NCBI GenBank assembly: GCA_030549495.1
Contig: JAUIRK010000681.1
Location: forward strand, 1 to 64,000
Length of the DNA stretch: 64,000 nucleotides
Source: Nectonema munidae
Taxonomy: Eukaryota; Nematomorpha; Nectonematoida; Nectonematidae
Direction: 5' to 3'
The notes beneath the pieces are model-generated. The model did no database searches and was not told the DNA's origin. It was given only the letters and a program-made list of their open reading frames with translations. How positions within the stretch are numbered: the first letter of the stretch is position 1; each line of letters opens with the position of its first letter. Shown here in pieces: positions 1 through 12,859 of the stretch. The position numbers were made by a program, and so were the translations under genes.

Positions 1-161
1 TCAAACAAGTAAAAATTTTCAAAAAGTAGTATTGGTAGTATTAGTATTATTATTATATATTACATAAACATTTCAACCAATCATATAGTTTTTATGAAAT
101 AAAACTGCAATTTCAAAGTTAAATTTTTTGAACTTTTAGGTAGAATTTTTCAACATGACTT
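1..161. other. AT-rich intron sequence of eIF5B
   Basis: AT-rich sequence with short TTA/TAT runs, presumably intronic to eIF5B. No exon is visible. Confidence 0.4.
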
Positions 162-706
162 CTAGTGAGGTTTGTAGTATAAGTAAGCATTATTTTCTTC
201 TACTAAATGTTGAAAAAGTCTTTTATAAAGTTTTTCGTCATACTTTTTTATTGCTGTACGAGATAATAATAAAAAAATTTTATTCACTTGTTCTTGAAAA
301 ATTAGAGGATTTTTAAGATAAGCCATTAACGTTATCATGTCTTTGTTTCTTCTTGAGATGTATCTTGACATCAAAGATTGCAAAATCTCATTTGAAATTG
401 GAAACAATTTGTTGCCTTTTTCAAGTTTACCATAAACAACTTTCATCAAAATGTCGACTTTTAACACTGTTGTATTTTGAGTGCAAAGCATTTTTAGAGC
501 GTAATGTACATGTTGTAAAGTTTCATATATACTTTCTATAGTTTTCCATTCATGTTCCATAACATTTTCTACATATCCAAGAACTCCTAAGGCTTTTTGA
601 ATACATGAAAAATACTTAAACATATTAAATTAAAACCGGTTCGTAAACTACGGTTCCGGTTTTTCAAGTGTTTTTCGGAAACCGGGTAAAAACGGTTACA
701 TCTCTG
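162..706 (-). mobile_element. hAT transposon relic: transposase fragment plus one terminal end
   Basis: The minus strand encodes a 153-residue fragment resembling the mid-to-late part of hAT transposases. Its block reads EWKTIESIYETLQHVHYALK, then LMSRYISRRNKDMITLMAYL and LKNP, a pattern typical of the family's helical region. On its coding-strand upstream side, the minus strand at 706-698 begins CAGAGATGT and is followed by a GGTTTCCG/CCGGTTT-rich stretch, which looks like a hAT terminal inverted repeat. The end lies next to the late transposase region, so the middle of the element appears to have been deleted. It sits in an eIF5B intron. The left end was not found. Confidence 0.7.
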
Positions 707-832
707 GGCGATACCAAAGTTTTGTACAATTCCGATACTGATTCCTAATTGTCTTATGTGAAAAGCTAAAAATTCGTCTTAATTATTTTATGCGTCTGGA
801 TTTGAAACATCAATAAAGTGAGTTAAATAAAG

Positions 833-1030
833 TTATAAAGCTTTTGTGAAGTACCTTTTTTGCGGGAAACAAGTTATTTTGACGGCTTTTAAATCAATTG
901 AAATTTTATGAGCAGTACAATTGCCCATAAATAATATGACTTCATTTTTTCCCATTTTTCTATAACATATTTGAGCTGTGCCTCTGTTTTTGAGACTTAA
1001 GTATTTCAGTGTATCGGTATCTAATGTCAA
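833..1030 (-). mobile_element. pogo/Tigger-type DDE transposase fragment
   Basis: A 65-residue minus-strand reading frame contains KNEVILFMGNCTAH and, a little later, LKAVKITCFPQ. This is the pogo/Tigger DDE block (usually LLFMDNCTAHP ... LKNIKVxFLPPNTTS) around the second catalytic aspartate, here replaced by glycine. Only this block survives. It is dead and lies in the eIF5B intron. Confidence 0.7.
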
Positions 1031-1146
1031 TATGTATGTAGTAAGTATGTATTCGTATGTATGTAAAATGTATGCATGTCTAGATGTTTTTGTGTCAGAC
1101 TTGTATTAATACAAATAAATAAAATTTGTGTCAAGGAAGTTAAAAA

Positions 1147-1178
1147 ATGTATATGTATGTATGTATGTATGTATGTAC
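1147..1178. repeat. (TATG)n microsatellite
   Basis: A nearly pure TATG tetranucleotide tract. Looser TATGTATG pieces occur at 1029-1075, so the tract probably expanded from the same seed. Confidence 0.9.
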
Positions 1179-2232
1179 GATTCCGCTAAACTAGACCTAA
1201 CACTTACTCTAATACTAACACTAATGCTAATTCTACACGAATCCTATCCTAGACAATAGGTTTCCAAAATTAGGAATTTTAGAAACCATTTAGAAATTGG
1301 TTGGGTACTTGTAAACCATTATTATGCAAATTGAGAAAAAAATTCGAATAGTCAAAATCAGCGCTAGACTTTGAATTTTTTTGTCGTCCATACTCTTAGT
1401 TTAAAACCGCATTTTATATTCAGTTTTTTAAAATTAAAATAATCTAGGTTTTTTTGTAGTTACCTATTTTAGTTAAAGAGTACTTTTCATCAGAAAAATT
1501 TAGTTATAATTAAAACAGAAATTTCTAGATCTTTAAAAAATATATCTGTTTCATCAAGATTGATAAATTTTTAGGAGATATAATCTCTAATTAAATTTCG
1601 TAGCAAATGATTTCCAATCAGATACCATAGTTAAAGTAACTGAAACTGATTTGAAGGTGAACATTTCGAATCTATTTTTTAATTTTTTTCCAAAATCTAA
1701 AGCCATTTATTTTTTTTCAAAAATTTTTTAGGATAAATACTTCGTTATACTTAAAATTCTATATAAACCACTTTTTAAGAAAATTAGCAATTATTTGTTT
1801 AAAATTTTCGTTCTTATCGAAATTGGTTATATTTGGAATTCGTTATAAATGAAATCTACTCTAAAATAATTTAAATTTAAAAACTGCAGTGGCATATTCA
1901 GTAAATTATTTTGGGGTGGGGAGGGGGTATTAATTTTAAGGGTAGGAGGAGGTTCTTTTAAAAATATGTTTTCAAATTGCATAGATAATTATACGAGAAT
2001 GGAAAATGATTGCAAAACATTCATTTCAATAACGTGTAAAGAGAATGCTTAACTAGTTTTAAAATTTAATTTAGAGATACTTAAACACACGTTTCTTATT
2101 TTTATCTTTAAAGGGTTTACTAAAATAATTCTTTTTTTCTTTCAAAAATATTTTGGCGTTTATTGAATTTTGATTATTTTTAAATTTTTTTCGAATGCAC
2201 CCTCTAATGTAAACTAATTGTTTTTCTTTTAG
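1179..2232. other. eIF5B intron, no recognised content
   Basis: AT-rich sequence ending at the acceptor TTTTAG just before 2233. A G-rich patch (GGGGTGGGGAGGGGG) lies near 1913-1928. No coding exon or transposon block was recognised. Confidence 0.5.
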
Positions 2233-5200
2233 CATGTCAACATCTCTCTGTTCAACAAGAATCCTAGAAAAGATTTTATACCCATGGTGCCTACTTCTGC
2301 TATCTCTGGCGATGGAATGGGAAATCTTATGCATTTTTTAACACAAATGGCACAAGGGGAACTTTTGCCAACTTTTCAATACTCTTCAGAAATTTTAAAA
2401 TGCACCGTTCTTGAAGTATTTTTACATTTCATTTTTTATTTTTTGCCTATATTGAATCCAAGGGAAGCATAACTCGCAAACTATAAGTATGTACAAACTG
2501 AAATAAATGTGTGTGAAAAATTGCCAGCCTATCGTATATATTGCACGACTCTTGTTCTCGTTTACGTTAGCGATCAAATTTCGGGTGGATATTCGAAAAA
2601 TTTATAGAATATCGTTAGAATGATTTTTGGGTAATTAAATATGCTCTATTATAAACAAGTATAATTCATAAATTTATTGATTATTTATTTATGAGGATAT
2701 AAGTAAAGAAACTGTAATAAAAGGCTCCTCAGAAGATGAAAAAAATTCACCAGAATGTATAAAAAAAACGTATATATAGGAAAAGGTGAATACCAATTAA
2801 AATTAAAACTTACAAGTGGCCGATGAAGATTTTTTTTCAAATGTGAGCGATTAGTTAGAATTTTTAGAATTTTGGAGCCTCTGATTTAGACCATTAAAAC
2901 AAATAATTGAATAATTTTTTTCATTCTAATTTTCGAAATATGTTTTTGTCCAATAAGAGAATAACAGTATATTTTTTTTAATTTGAAGCAATTGTATCGA
3001 GGATTCTTTTTTGGGTTTAAGTTTTTATAATATTTTAAATATCCAGATAAGCAACTGTTTATATTTGATTTGATGCACTTTGCTAGGTAAAAGAAATAGC
3101 TGGGCTTGGAACAACTATCGACGTCATACTAGCGAATGGTATAATTCGAGAAACAGATACAATAATCGTGGGCGGCATTGATGGTCCTATTGTGACAAGC
3201 GTTCGAGCTCTGCTAATGCCAGAACCTATGAAAGAACTTCGGGTCAAAGTAAGAATTTTTTATTTTTCCTATCTATTCTTCGTTAAAAATTTTACTATAT
3301 AGTATTGATATTGATGTACCTTTTGAATTAATTGGTAAATTTTCCGATCATTACCAATCTTTTGAGCCGACGCCATGAACAAATTAGAGTTTGTATTACC
3401 GGCTTCAAGAGTGTATAAGAGCATTTGTATCTCATGCATAGCTTTTTCTGCGTATAATATAAAAAGTCTTTTCTTTTGACCATTTGTTAGAAAAAAGTTT
3501 CGCAAGCATCACTGTATCCATTGTCTTGATATGCTTGGCATGTGAAACCTCGTTTGGTTTAATTTCAAGCACTCTTCCAAAATAAATAAATATGATGGAA
3601 ATCAGGGAGAAAAGCTCATATTTTTATATTATAGATTTATTAATTTCAAATTTTAATTGCTTTTATTTAATAATGATTTTATATGATGTATAAACATTTT
3701 TTATCATAAAGTATCAATTCAAAAACTTCGAAAACAAATGACAAAAATAAGCACATTACATTATTGAAAAATATGCCTGAGTGTCGGAATCAGTATTTTA
3801 TAAGGTATTCGGCTACATCACTACTTGGTCTGGAGATAGAATAGATTTTCAAAAAGCTGTTTTTGATCGCTAAACTTTTTTATAAAAATTCCAAAAAACG
3901 TAAGCTTTACTTATTTTTTAAAGTATTTTATTCACATTTTTTCCAAATTAAATTTGTTAAGCGTGTATATTTTCCTTTAAATCTTTAAGAATCAATATGA
4001 GAAACACAAGGAGGTGTGTGCTGCCCAAGGCATCAAAATTTGCGCCAAAGACTTGGAAAAAGCGATGCCGGGCTTGCCTCTTTTTGTTGCTGAAAAAGCA
4101 GATGAAATTGAATTCTACAAGGTACACACTTTCAAACATCTTTCCATCCTTTTTCATGCATTCCTATTTTTAAGAGCGAATTAACAAATTTCATTGACGA
4201 AATGTTGAAGGGAATCAAGTTGTCAGATCAGGGTGTATATGTTCAAGCCTCCACCCTTGGATCGTTGGAAGCTTTGTTAGAGTTTTTGAAGACTTCAAAA
4301 GTTCCTGTAAATATTTTTATTTAGTTTTTAGTGTTTTACCTCGATATCTGAACTATGATTTCTATTAGACAAAATTTTTTAGATGATAGAAAGACATTTT
4401 AAATAACAGTATGGCTAGTATTTTTCAATACTGAACCTATACAACCAAACAAGTTGAAGAATTGGAGATTAATATAAACATGAAAATAATCGATTGAAAA
4501 TTTTTATTTAATCCATTATATCCAAAACACATTAATTTGTTTTCAAATTCATCACAAATTTTAATAAATAAATTAGTTATAAAATTATGAAAAAAAAAAT
4601 ATGACTCCCTACGCAGTCATTGGGATAACAAACAAAATATTGAGAAAACAGCAATTTTTTTATTTATAGATAAATAATGAGATGTTTGCGAAAATTGATC
4701 AACACCTTTCCTTTATTATAACACTTGATATTATATGCCTGACTAATTTTAATTTTATCAACTCCTTTTTTCTATCCTTTAATTTTATCCAAAGAAAAAG
4801 TGCCTTCCGAATTACTGCAGATAATAACTGGAGCATTTTCTTTCCATCTTGTTATTTCCACACCTTCAATAGCAAAATGTTCAAAAAACGCCTTGTTTAG
4901 AAGAAAAAAATTCTATTAAAAAAGGAGAACTGTATGTTCTATTTTCTTTTTCAGTTCCCGTTGCTCTAATATTTTTTGGATAAAATAAAACTGATGTTTA
5001 GTTTGGTCAGGGCAATTAAAAAGCATTTTTTAACTTCTCGTGTACCGAATCTTTCTTTAGAGTTAGAGTATTTAATTTTTCCTTCATGTATTTCCGCTTT
5101 ATATGGTGAACCAGTTGAGCTTGTCAAAAGCCATGATTTAAAACCAAAACGAATTCCAAAATATTTGATTTTGGAATAACCAAAATATTTGATTGATTTT

Positions 5201-8200
5201 GATCAAATTTGCCTCTCTATTACTTTATTGGGTTCATTTTCATTACATAAACTTCTTATTTTTTCATTGCTTAATTTGCCTTTCCAATTAGATTTACAAA
5301 TAATTCTTTACATTCTTATCTGTTGTGTTTAGCCTACTTTTCTGAACTTCTTTTAACGCCCAACGTTGACTAGTGTATACTAAACTAGATACTCTTTATG
5401 TTTAAAGAAAAGTATTATCACATAGAACACAGCTAAAATGTTGTGTGGACTAAGAAAAATAAAATCAGATACAACAGCAGTGTGTTGTGAATACTTTGCT
5501 TCTATGTTAATCGTGATGCCATTGTTTCAAATCGTGTTTTAGAGTCTTTTTATAGAAGAAGTTCTAAATAGTAAAAAGAATACATGTAAATAGTGTCCAA
5601 TACCAAATAATTCATGAACATAAAAAATTTCAATTTAAAAGTTTCTTCTTTCACTAACCAATATTTCTGATGGTTGCTATTCAAAGTTCTTTGTTTTAGA
5701 CATAATGACTCAGAGAAACTTAAAACTTGCCTAATTGATATATATTAAAAAGTCATATGATCATGAGTTATTTATTTTATTGCTGTATGGCTATGTTTTC
5801 AACATGAGAAATATGATACGACCATAATTTTCCCAATAACATTTTTTTTAAGTATTCAGGCATTTCGTTGGGTCCTGTCCACAAGAAGGATGTTGTGAAA
5901 GCATCTGCTATGTTAGAACACACGCCAAGGTATTACATAAAAATATGTGCAGTATATGAGTATATTTTATTTTGATTCATTTCAGATATGCAATAATTTT
6001 GGCCTTTGATGTGAAAGTAGACAAGGATGCTCAAGAATTAGCAGACTCTTTAAAATTGTCCATTTTTTGTGCGGAAATCATTTACCACCTATTCGATAAG
6101 TTCAATCAATATCAAGTATTTAAATTATATTACTTTTTTTTTCTAATATTTTCTATTATACCTCTTGTAATGTATAAATCTATAAATTTATCATAATTGA
6201 TATTGTGTATTGGTTGATTCACTACTGTTTTTAAACAACTTTAATTTGTTTTAAGTCACTAGTTTTAACAGCTTTTACAAGTGATACTTAGGCTTATTGA
6301 TATGTCTTGTATATTTTCTTAAGTGCTGTTGATTTTAAAAGGAATTCATAGATATGATATTTCACATATATGTATTTTTAATATACTTCTTAATCTTAGT
6401 ATGTTGATTTAATTATATTTACTTTCAAAAATATTTAATGAATAAGTAAATAGCTTGTATTTTAAATAGAGCAATTAGCGTTTATATTGCTTCCTTACTA
6501 TTTGCCTCTTTTAGAAAGAGTATATGGACGCGAAGAAAGACGAGAATCGTCACTTAGTTGTATTTCCATGCAAGCTGAATATCATCCCTTCCTTTGTCTT
6601 TAATAGCAGAAATCCCATCATTTGTGGCGTGAATATTTTGGAAGGCGATTTACACATCGGAACTCCTCTTTCCATTCCATCCAAAGAGGTACGTACATAT
6701 TTCAACAAAAAATCGTAGAGTTTTGTTTGAATTGGCCACGTTTTATTTCATTGTAAACAGGATGACTATTTTGATACTATCTTCTCTTTAAAATAATATA
6801 TATAAATATGTGTCATGGCTTTGTATGTCATAGTATGTGCATTTCAGATGCTGTCGGCTAGCTCTCTATCGCTCTCACACATGGGAAAATCCATCAACGA
6901 TTTTTTATTATTAATAAATATTGTAATTATTCCCCTTGGTAGTTTGGGAAACTCTGCAAATAGTAATTGAAAGATGGGCTAATCTTGGAACTTTTTGTGA
7001 AGAGTATTTTATTGATTAATGTGAATTATATTTATTTCCTGTTAAAAATAATTAATTTAATAAAATTTCAATCACTGAACATGATAATAAATAACAAAGT
7101 TTACATATTTAAACCACACTCTTATTTTACTGTTAACAAAGAATTAAACTTATTTTTTAATTTTATTATTAACAAAAATGTTTTGTGGGTAAATCACATA
7201 GAAGCTGGTTTTAGCCGCCATTGGCATGCATTTTTTCTTAGTTAAAAGTTTAATTCTTCTTGCAGGAATTTAGTAGGATTCACTTTAGTGATTGCACCTT
7301 AAACTGGAATTGTAAGGGTCGTATTTTTTCTACTTATCTAGTATTTCTATTTCTCTAAATATAAAAGTTGAATAAGCATGGGTTGATGAGCATTTAAAAT
7401 AAGCGTATTAAACCTTATTTAAAATTTTGCCTCGTTAGATTACTATTACTATTACGCATAAATTTTTAATTAGAATTTTATGATTAAAATTTTGTCTGAA
7501 AATCAAAAATCATTTGCCTCAATTTTTGAAGAGCTACTTATATAAGTACAATGAATTTCCATACAAACAGTGCTATATTATGTCATAGTGAGGAAGAAAA
7601 AATGTATGAATCCCTTACACTTTCGTTCCCATATATTTGATTGTGTTCATAAAAAATAATCCATGGGGTATATTTAACAGAGATAACAGTATATTATACA
7701 TGCTTAAAACGATGAAAGGTAAACATTTGACTACATATATGTCCTTAAATTTAAAACAAATCAGCTTTGGTTAGCTCTGTGAGTTGGTGAACTTTCGAAA
7801 AACATTTCAAATTTAAGCTTAAAATTTCTACAAAATATTATACTCCATTCTTATGAACTTGCATACTATTTAATCATTAATAAAATAAAAGAACTAAATG
7901 ATGCTATGTCCAATTCGAATTGACCCTTTTTTTTTTAGGAATCCCCATCGTAGTCGGAATCGACAAAATTTTGGTATCGTGCCATTACTAGTACAGTTGT
8001 TTAATTGCAAATATAGGATTAATCTATCACAATATCAGTTACAACTTCCATTTTTTGGTTTGTCTTTTCATTATAAACAATTATTATCTTATTTTAAAAG
8101 AAATTTTGAAAAATATATAATTTACTCGCTAGAGAACAACAACATTATCACAATATAAATTTTCCTTACACCAACAATAATTTAAAATATTTACAAAATT

Positions 8201-9481
8201 GTTGGTCTCACTGTTTTAGTGTTTTCAAAATGTTCATATATTTGCTTAAAAGTATCACTGGTTTTTTCTCACTAATATTTAGTTCTTGAATCTGGGGATT
8301 GTTTCAAGCATTGAACATAATCATAAACCAATAGAAATCGCGAAAAAAGGCCAGGAAGTGTGCATAAAGATAGATCCTTTACAATCCGAGGCACCCAAAA
8401 TGTACGGAAGACACTTCGATCACACAGACACTATTGTTTCTAAAGTAAGCATCATTTATCCATATTTTAGAAGCGCTTAAAGCACCGTGGGGTGTTTTCA
8501 TCGAGAAGGCACAATTGCGCGGCTTGTATCGAACTATATTTTATTTTTTTGTATCCACCAAAATTCAAGTTCATTCAATGAAAGGTAACCTACTTCAAAA
8601 GGATCGTTATCCGTGAATGATCAATTTGATTTACTTAGTTTTCACACACACATTTCCATGTTTTTCTTCTGAGTTTATTCAGTTTGAATTCGTAATCTTG
8701 AATCGAATTTTAAAACAAATAATGCGGATATATGAACAATCAAAGTTAGGGAAGGGAATGAATGGGCTTGTTTTCGAAAATTTCTTGTACATTCACTATA
8801 GAGTTCTACTACACCTCACGCGAGTTTATTTTGCCACCACCAAGCTACCACAAGGTGTCACCAATTCACTTTTGCGAGCGGATGTATGATGAAGAAAGGC
8901 TCTGTTGAATTTTGAAAAACGTATGATTATGATGAATGTACATTTCACATTTATATAGCCACTCAAATTGCAGCATAGCTCCCAACATATATAACGCTTC
9001 CTTTTCTAGGATATAAGATATTAATTTATTTTTCAAAGACAAAAATCTTAATTTTACTGAATATGCCAAAAATCTATTATGAATTATATTAAGGGAAAAA
9101 TGAAGTGAAAAAAATGTTGGCATATTAACAATATAAAAAATAAGGCTGGCTTGATCAAATTTAGACGCTTATGCATGGACATGAATTGTACAAATCGGGT
9201 TTATTCGGTGCTCTACCACGGATAATTAAAAAAATTTGAAATGAGACAAGTGTATAATCGCTGTGCGCTAAATCGTATGTAAACTTCAATCCCTAGCTAA
9301 ACGTTACCCAACAAATATTTTGAGATAGATTATCTTTTCTTTTTGTTAATATTTCCGTTGTTCTTTCATTTAGATATCCCGCGTTTCCATCGATGTAATG
9401 AAGGAATTTTTCAAAGATGAAGTCCATAAGAATGACTGGAAATTGATTATTGAGTTGAAGAAAATGCTTCAAATTCTATGA
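2233..9481 (+). CDS. EIF5B: Eukaryotic translation initiation factor 5B (eIF5B/IF2 family), 3' nine exons, 5' incomplete
   Basis: eIF5B is the cytosolic GTPase that joins the 60S subunit to the 48S initiation complex. Exons fitted by protein similarity and GT..AG borders are 2233-2415, 3087-3248, 3990-4121, 4175-4306, 5853-5929, 5986-6115, 6515-6688, 8283-8444 and 9374-9481. They total 1260 nt (419 residues plus TGA) and stay in frame. The first exon holds the end of the G domain, with the G5-type motif [12 protein letters not shown]. Later exons give domain II ([28 protein letters not shown]), domain III ([47 protein letters not shown]) and domain IV ([40 protein letters not shown]), ending [15 protein letters not shown]. 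These match human and fly eIF5B almost block for block. The G1-G4 exons and N-terminus are not in 1-2232, so they must lie left of the window. No break is seen in any exon. Confidence 0.97.
4307..5852 (+). other. eIF5B intron, no recognised content
   Basis: A 1.5-kb intron between exons encoding [10 protein letters not shown] and [12 protein letters not shown]. Reading frames at 4682-4900 and 4976-5179 match nothing I know. The acceptor at 5852 follows a run of T. Confidence 0.5.
6689..8282 (+). other. eIF5B intron, no recognised content
   Basis: A 1.6-kb intron with donor GTACGT and acceptor ATATTTAG. Several short frames (6967-7245, 7898-8158) have no recognisable homology. Confidence 0.5.
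8478..8555 (-). repeat. SINE-like tail fragment, related to 38088-38225
   Basis: The minus strand carries CCTTCTCGATGAAAACACCC, found exactly in the plus-strand SINE-like repeat near 38202-38221. Both are preceded by a GTTCGATAC word. The tRNA-like head is not clear here. It lies in the last eIF5B intron. Confidence 0.55.
8556..9373 (+). other. Last eIF5B intron, mostly unassigned
   Basis: Intron sequence between the SINE-like piece and the terminal exon. A frame at about 8800-8900 (LPQGVTNS) faintly recalls a reverse-transcriptase block, but it is too short to name. Confidence 0.35.
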
Positions 9482-9668
9482 AATTTTCTTTAGTTTTTTT
9501 TCTTTCTAGGAAGATATTCAAAAACGATAATTTTATCCATTTCTCAGCACCGTTTATACTTTTTTAATAGTGATAATAATTTATCAGAAAATTTGTTATT
9601 TTAATATTCTCTTGACTTTTTAAGTTGCATTGTGTTTGCGTTTGGAAAATAGAGAAATCCATTATGTC

Positions 9669-9713
9669 AATAAAAGCCTTTTTATTTTATTTTGTTTCTA
9701 AAGGGAAAATAAA
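9669..9713 (+). promoter_or_regulatory. Candidate poly(A) signals of the eIF5B gene
   Basis: Two AATAAA hexamers, at 9669-9674 and 9708-9713, lie about 190 and 230 bases after the eIF5B stop codon in the sense orientation. AATAAA is common by chance in AT-rich DNA, so position is the main support. Confidence 0.45.
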
Positions 9714-9779
9714 TTTTATTAAAACTCAAGAAGGCCATAAGCAACTTTTAACCATCAGAATTCAACCCATCGAGATGAG

Positions 9780-10215
9780 TGATCTGGCGACAAAGTTCTG
9801 GGGCTGATTTGCGTTGTCGATCTTAGTAAGAACGAACGTAACAATAAGTTTTCGATAACAATCTTTAAATGATATGATGATCCTCTGAGCAAGTGGTTGA
9901 CGTAGTTTTTGGTGATAGAAACTTAAATGTAATATTGCTGAGTCGAACATCCTGTGTGGGCGGTTTTTCGTATGAAGAATGATTCTACTTTACCTATTAA
10001 CATTGGTTTAAGTTTTCCGGTTAAGCTACACGCCAACACATAACTCTTTCGATTCCACTAGCCGAAAATATTTTTTTCTGGCAGATCTCGAAAGAATATT
10101 CCAGTCTCATCTCAGTTTTAAAAATATCATCTGCTACAACACCATTATTACTCCGAATATTTGTAAACCACAAAAATAGAGCGTCTTCTAAATCTATCAG
10201 TTTAGCTGTTTTTTT
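9780..10215 (-). mobile_element. Decayed pogo/Tigger transposase between eIF5B and MRTF
   Basis: Read on the minus strand, this stretch gives Tigger transposase blocks in order. LIDLEDALFLWFTNIRSNNG is the CENP-B-type second HTH. MRLEYSFEI..KKIFSASGIERV is the region around the first catalytic acid. GKLKPMLIGK follows, and then QPLAQRIIISFKDCYRKLI, which corresponds to the QPLDQGIIxxFKxxYR block. The blocks fall in more than one frame with stops between them, so it is a pseudogene-like relic of a plain DNA transposon. No terminal repeats were found. It lies in the tail-to-tail interval downstream of both host genes. Confidence 0.85.
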
Positions 10216-12388
10216 TATCGTTTTAAGATTGTGGTTCTTCTTTTAACATATTCTCCCCATAAATTAAATTGTAATCAACTTCTTCATTTTGTGCTATTGT
10301 AAAATTTAAACGTTTGCGCGTATATGAAATAGCACTCTCATCCCAAACAATTTAATATTTAAAAGAAAAAATAAAATTCGTTTAAACATTATTAAAAATT
10401 TAATATTGACACTTTTAGCACAAAATATCAAATAATGAGAAATAGTTTTTTTGCATTTATGAATTTTAAAATGATTCCTTTTAATTTCTGGTATTGATTC
10501 TTTCATTGTTTTTTGAAGATTCGTTGATGCGTGAATTTAATTTTTGTTTCACCTTTCACTCGACGATTGAAAAAATATTTTCATTAAATTTAAGATCAAA
10601 CTGCATGGCGATGAAGAAACCACTTTATGGTTACTCTTATTTATACTGCCATCTTCCATGCTTTTTTTGTATAGCGTTGTCCAAAATGAGCCAAGAAGCT
10701 TTGAAATCTTCTGTATCCGCATCAGGTTAATTTGAATTCTTCCACAAACTCAAGAAATATTTCACTGTTACAAGTAGTGTTCTCAAATTTTGAGTGTAAG
10801 TTTTCTTGTAATTTACTACTGCGCATTTCAACCTCTAAAAGAATATACATTACTTGATCTTTGACTTAATTTAGATCTGAAATTTTTGAAAAAGTGTGCT
10901 TCTACGACATCTTTCAACTAATACAAAAGTGAAAAAACTATTTTTTTGCAACTATAACAATAAAAGTAAGACGTCACGGAATATACTATGGTTATTTGCT
11001 GTATTTCCGATTTTCTATATAGAGCATTCCACAGTTTTTGGTTTTTATAATAAATGTTAGCAACCTCAACCCATTCAATCCTACCAAGTAGACAAGTAGA
11101 CCTCTATATAATAGTAGATTGAAAATTTGATTAGTACGTTTTCTACTATAAAACATGCTGTTTGTTGTATGTTCTGTTTTATACTTGAACTTAATAATCG
11201 CCTACCAAAAATTAAGTTCTGACAATAGTTTTTCATAAAAAAAACTAGTGGTGTTTTGGAAAGATTTTGGTTATTCATTTGTCTGATTGAACCTTGCAAC
11301 ATATAAAAAAAATGTTAGATGATATCCTCTTAGTATCATATGGAGATGCACCCTGTGCATTCAAAGAATAAAGGAATCCCAAAACGGCCTTCTCGTAATA
11401 TTGTCTTCAGGGACAAGAAAGTTTGTTTATAAATCCAATTGTGTTTGATAAGGATCCGCTACAGCAGGATTTATTGAACGTTGAGGCGAACAAACCTGCA
11501 AAATCTGGGAATGTCTAATGAATTAACTTTACTCCATTTTAATTTGAAAAATAAAATTCTTTGACTTGTTTCTATTCAACGTATTTGTGATAGTGTTTAA
11601 GCCATCTATAAAATACCCAATAAATGTTGTTTCTTGTTCGTAAACCTATCACGTAGATTTTTATACAGGACGAAACTTTATTCCAGTTTATAGATTTTGT
11701 CAGAAAACTTGCAGAAAGCATACAGAATTTAAGTTTTTCCATTAAGCGTTCTTAGTGTTGCTAAAAAATATTCGTCCTGCACCACTGCGATTAGACAGAT
11801 CATAGGGATTTCACGATTAGGAACGTAACGCAGGATGACTCGATCAAGCCACTACTACACCGTCTACCCTTTTGTGAGGCAGAAAATATTTACAGTTTAA
11901 AGACAAAAAAAACCATCTATTAAATCATGAACATAGCATATGAATTTTCCATATGATATTACAAATGAATTTTATTTTTTCACATTTACCTGCGTAAGAT
12001 ATATATATATGTAAGTATAGGTAGTTACGATTTGAATATTGGATAAAGGGTCATAGATAAAATTCAAATAATTTATTTCGTAATCATGACGTAAAATAAT
12101 ATATATTTGCACTTGGATATTGTAGTATATTCTAGTACTGATTATATTGTGTAAACAATAAATATACATATATAAAGATAACATCTGAGAATAATCTTGG
12201 GTCATAATAGTTACAAGGGTATCAAAATTTCAAGTTCAATTTACAGTAATTGAATTGAGAATTTTCATTTTATATCGTTAAACTTAATTTAGGTATATAT
12301 AAATATAGTCTTCTTTATATCATAACAAAATATCGACATTGCCTATATATACTAAAATTAAAAAAATTATAAAATGCACATTATATAA
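10216..12388. other. Tail-to-tail intergenic stretch, no recognised content
   Basis: AT-rich sequence between the converging 3' ends of eIF5B and MRTF. No exon, RNA gene or repeat was recognised. A short TATATATA tract lies near 12000-12010. Confidence 0.45.
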
Positions 12389-12394
12389 TTTATT
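12389..12394 (-). promoter_or_regulatory. Candidate poly(A) signal of MRTF
   Basis: AATAAA on the minus strand, about 55 bases after the MRTF stop codon. It is correctly placed, though such hexamers are frequent in AT-rich DNA. Confidence 0.5.
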
Positions 12395-12446
12395 ACTTTC
12401 AGCAATTTGGCAAGGTTTTAAATATATGAACCAAAAGAGATTATTA

Positions 12447-12859
12447 TTAGTTGTTGAAACCTAGTTCAGAAGTATAAGTCGACATGTTAATTCCAAAGTC
12501 ATCGTAATGCATCATTATTTCATCATCTAGAAGAGAGGAGAATATTGTTGTATCATTTGGATTTTCAAGCAAAATCCCGCCTCCTATGGGATCATCGCAA
12601 GAAAGGCCATTGTTAACTACGCAACCATTTGTTTGGCCTTCTAAAGAATCGTGCATTTCTGGTTGATGCTGCCTACTTGAGATTCCTTGTTTGGTCGCCC
12701 GCTTGCTAACACCTCGGCTATTCAGAGGAATGGATGGTAGATTTGGCATTTGAACTAAAGATGGAGAATTCATATTTTCGTCCAAAGATGAAGAAAGCGA
12801 GGTTGACGCGGTGAAGAGGGATTCGAATAAGGAGTCCATCGATGCTTCGCAACTCTCTG
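12447..12859 (-). CDS. MRTF: MRTF last exon, C-terminal activation region
   Basis: A 413-nt exon after TATTTTTGTAG, entering in phase 1. It encodes ESCEASMDSLFESLFTASTS, a Ser/Asn-rich middle and the acidic end LLDDEIMMHYDDFGINMSTY, closing in ELGFNN and a stop. MDSLFESLF echoes MLDSLFAAD of the preceding exon, so the activation region may carry two similar amphipathic motifs. Confidence 0.9.

Noticed and set aside
1141-1180. CRISPR-like or regulatory repeat
   Set aside because: It is a simple TATG microsatellite in a eukaryotic intron; no spaced repeats exist anywhere in the window.
3269-3505. 78-residue minus-strand frame in an eIF5B intron
   Set aside because: No homology recognised and no start or splice context; likely chance.
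8780-8900. Reverse-transcriptase-like words (LPQGVTNS)
   Set aside because: Too short and isolated to support any retroelement; it may be chance.
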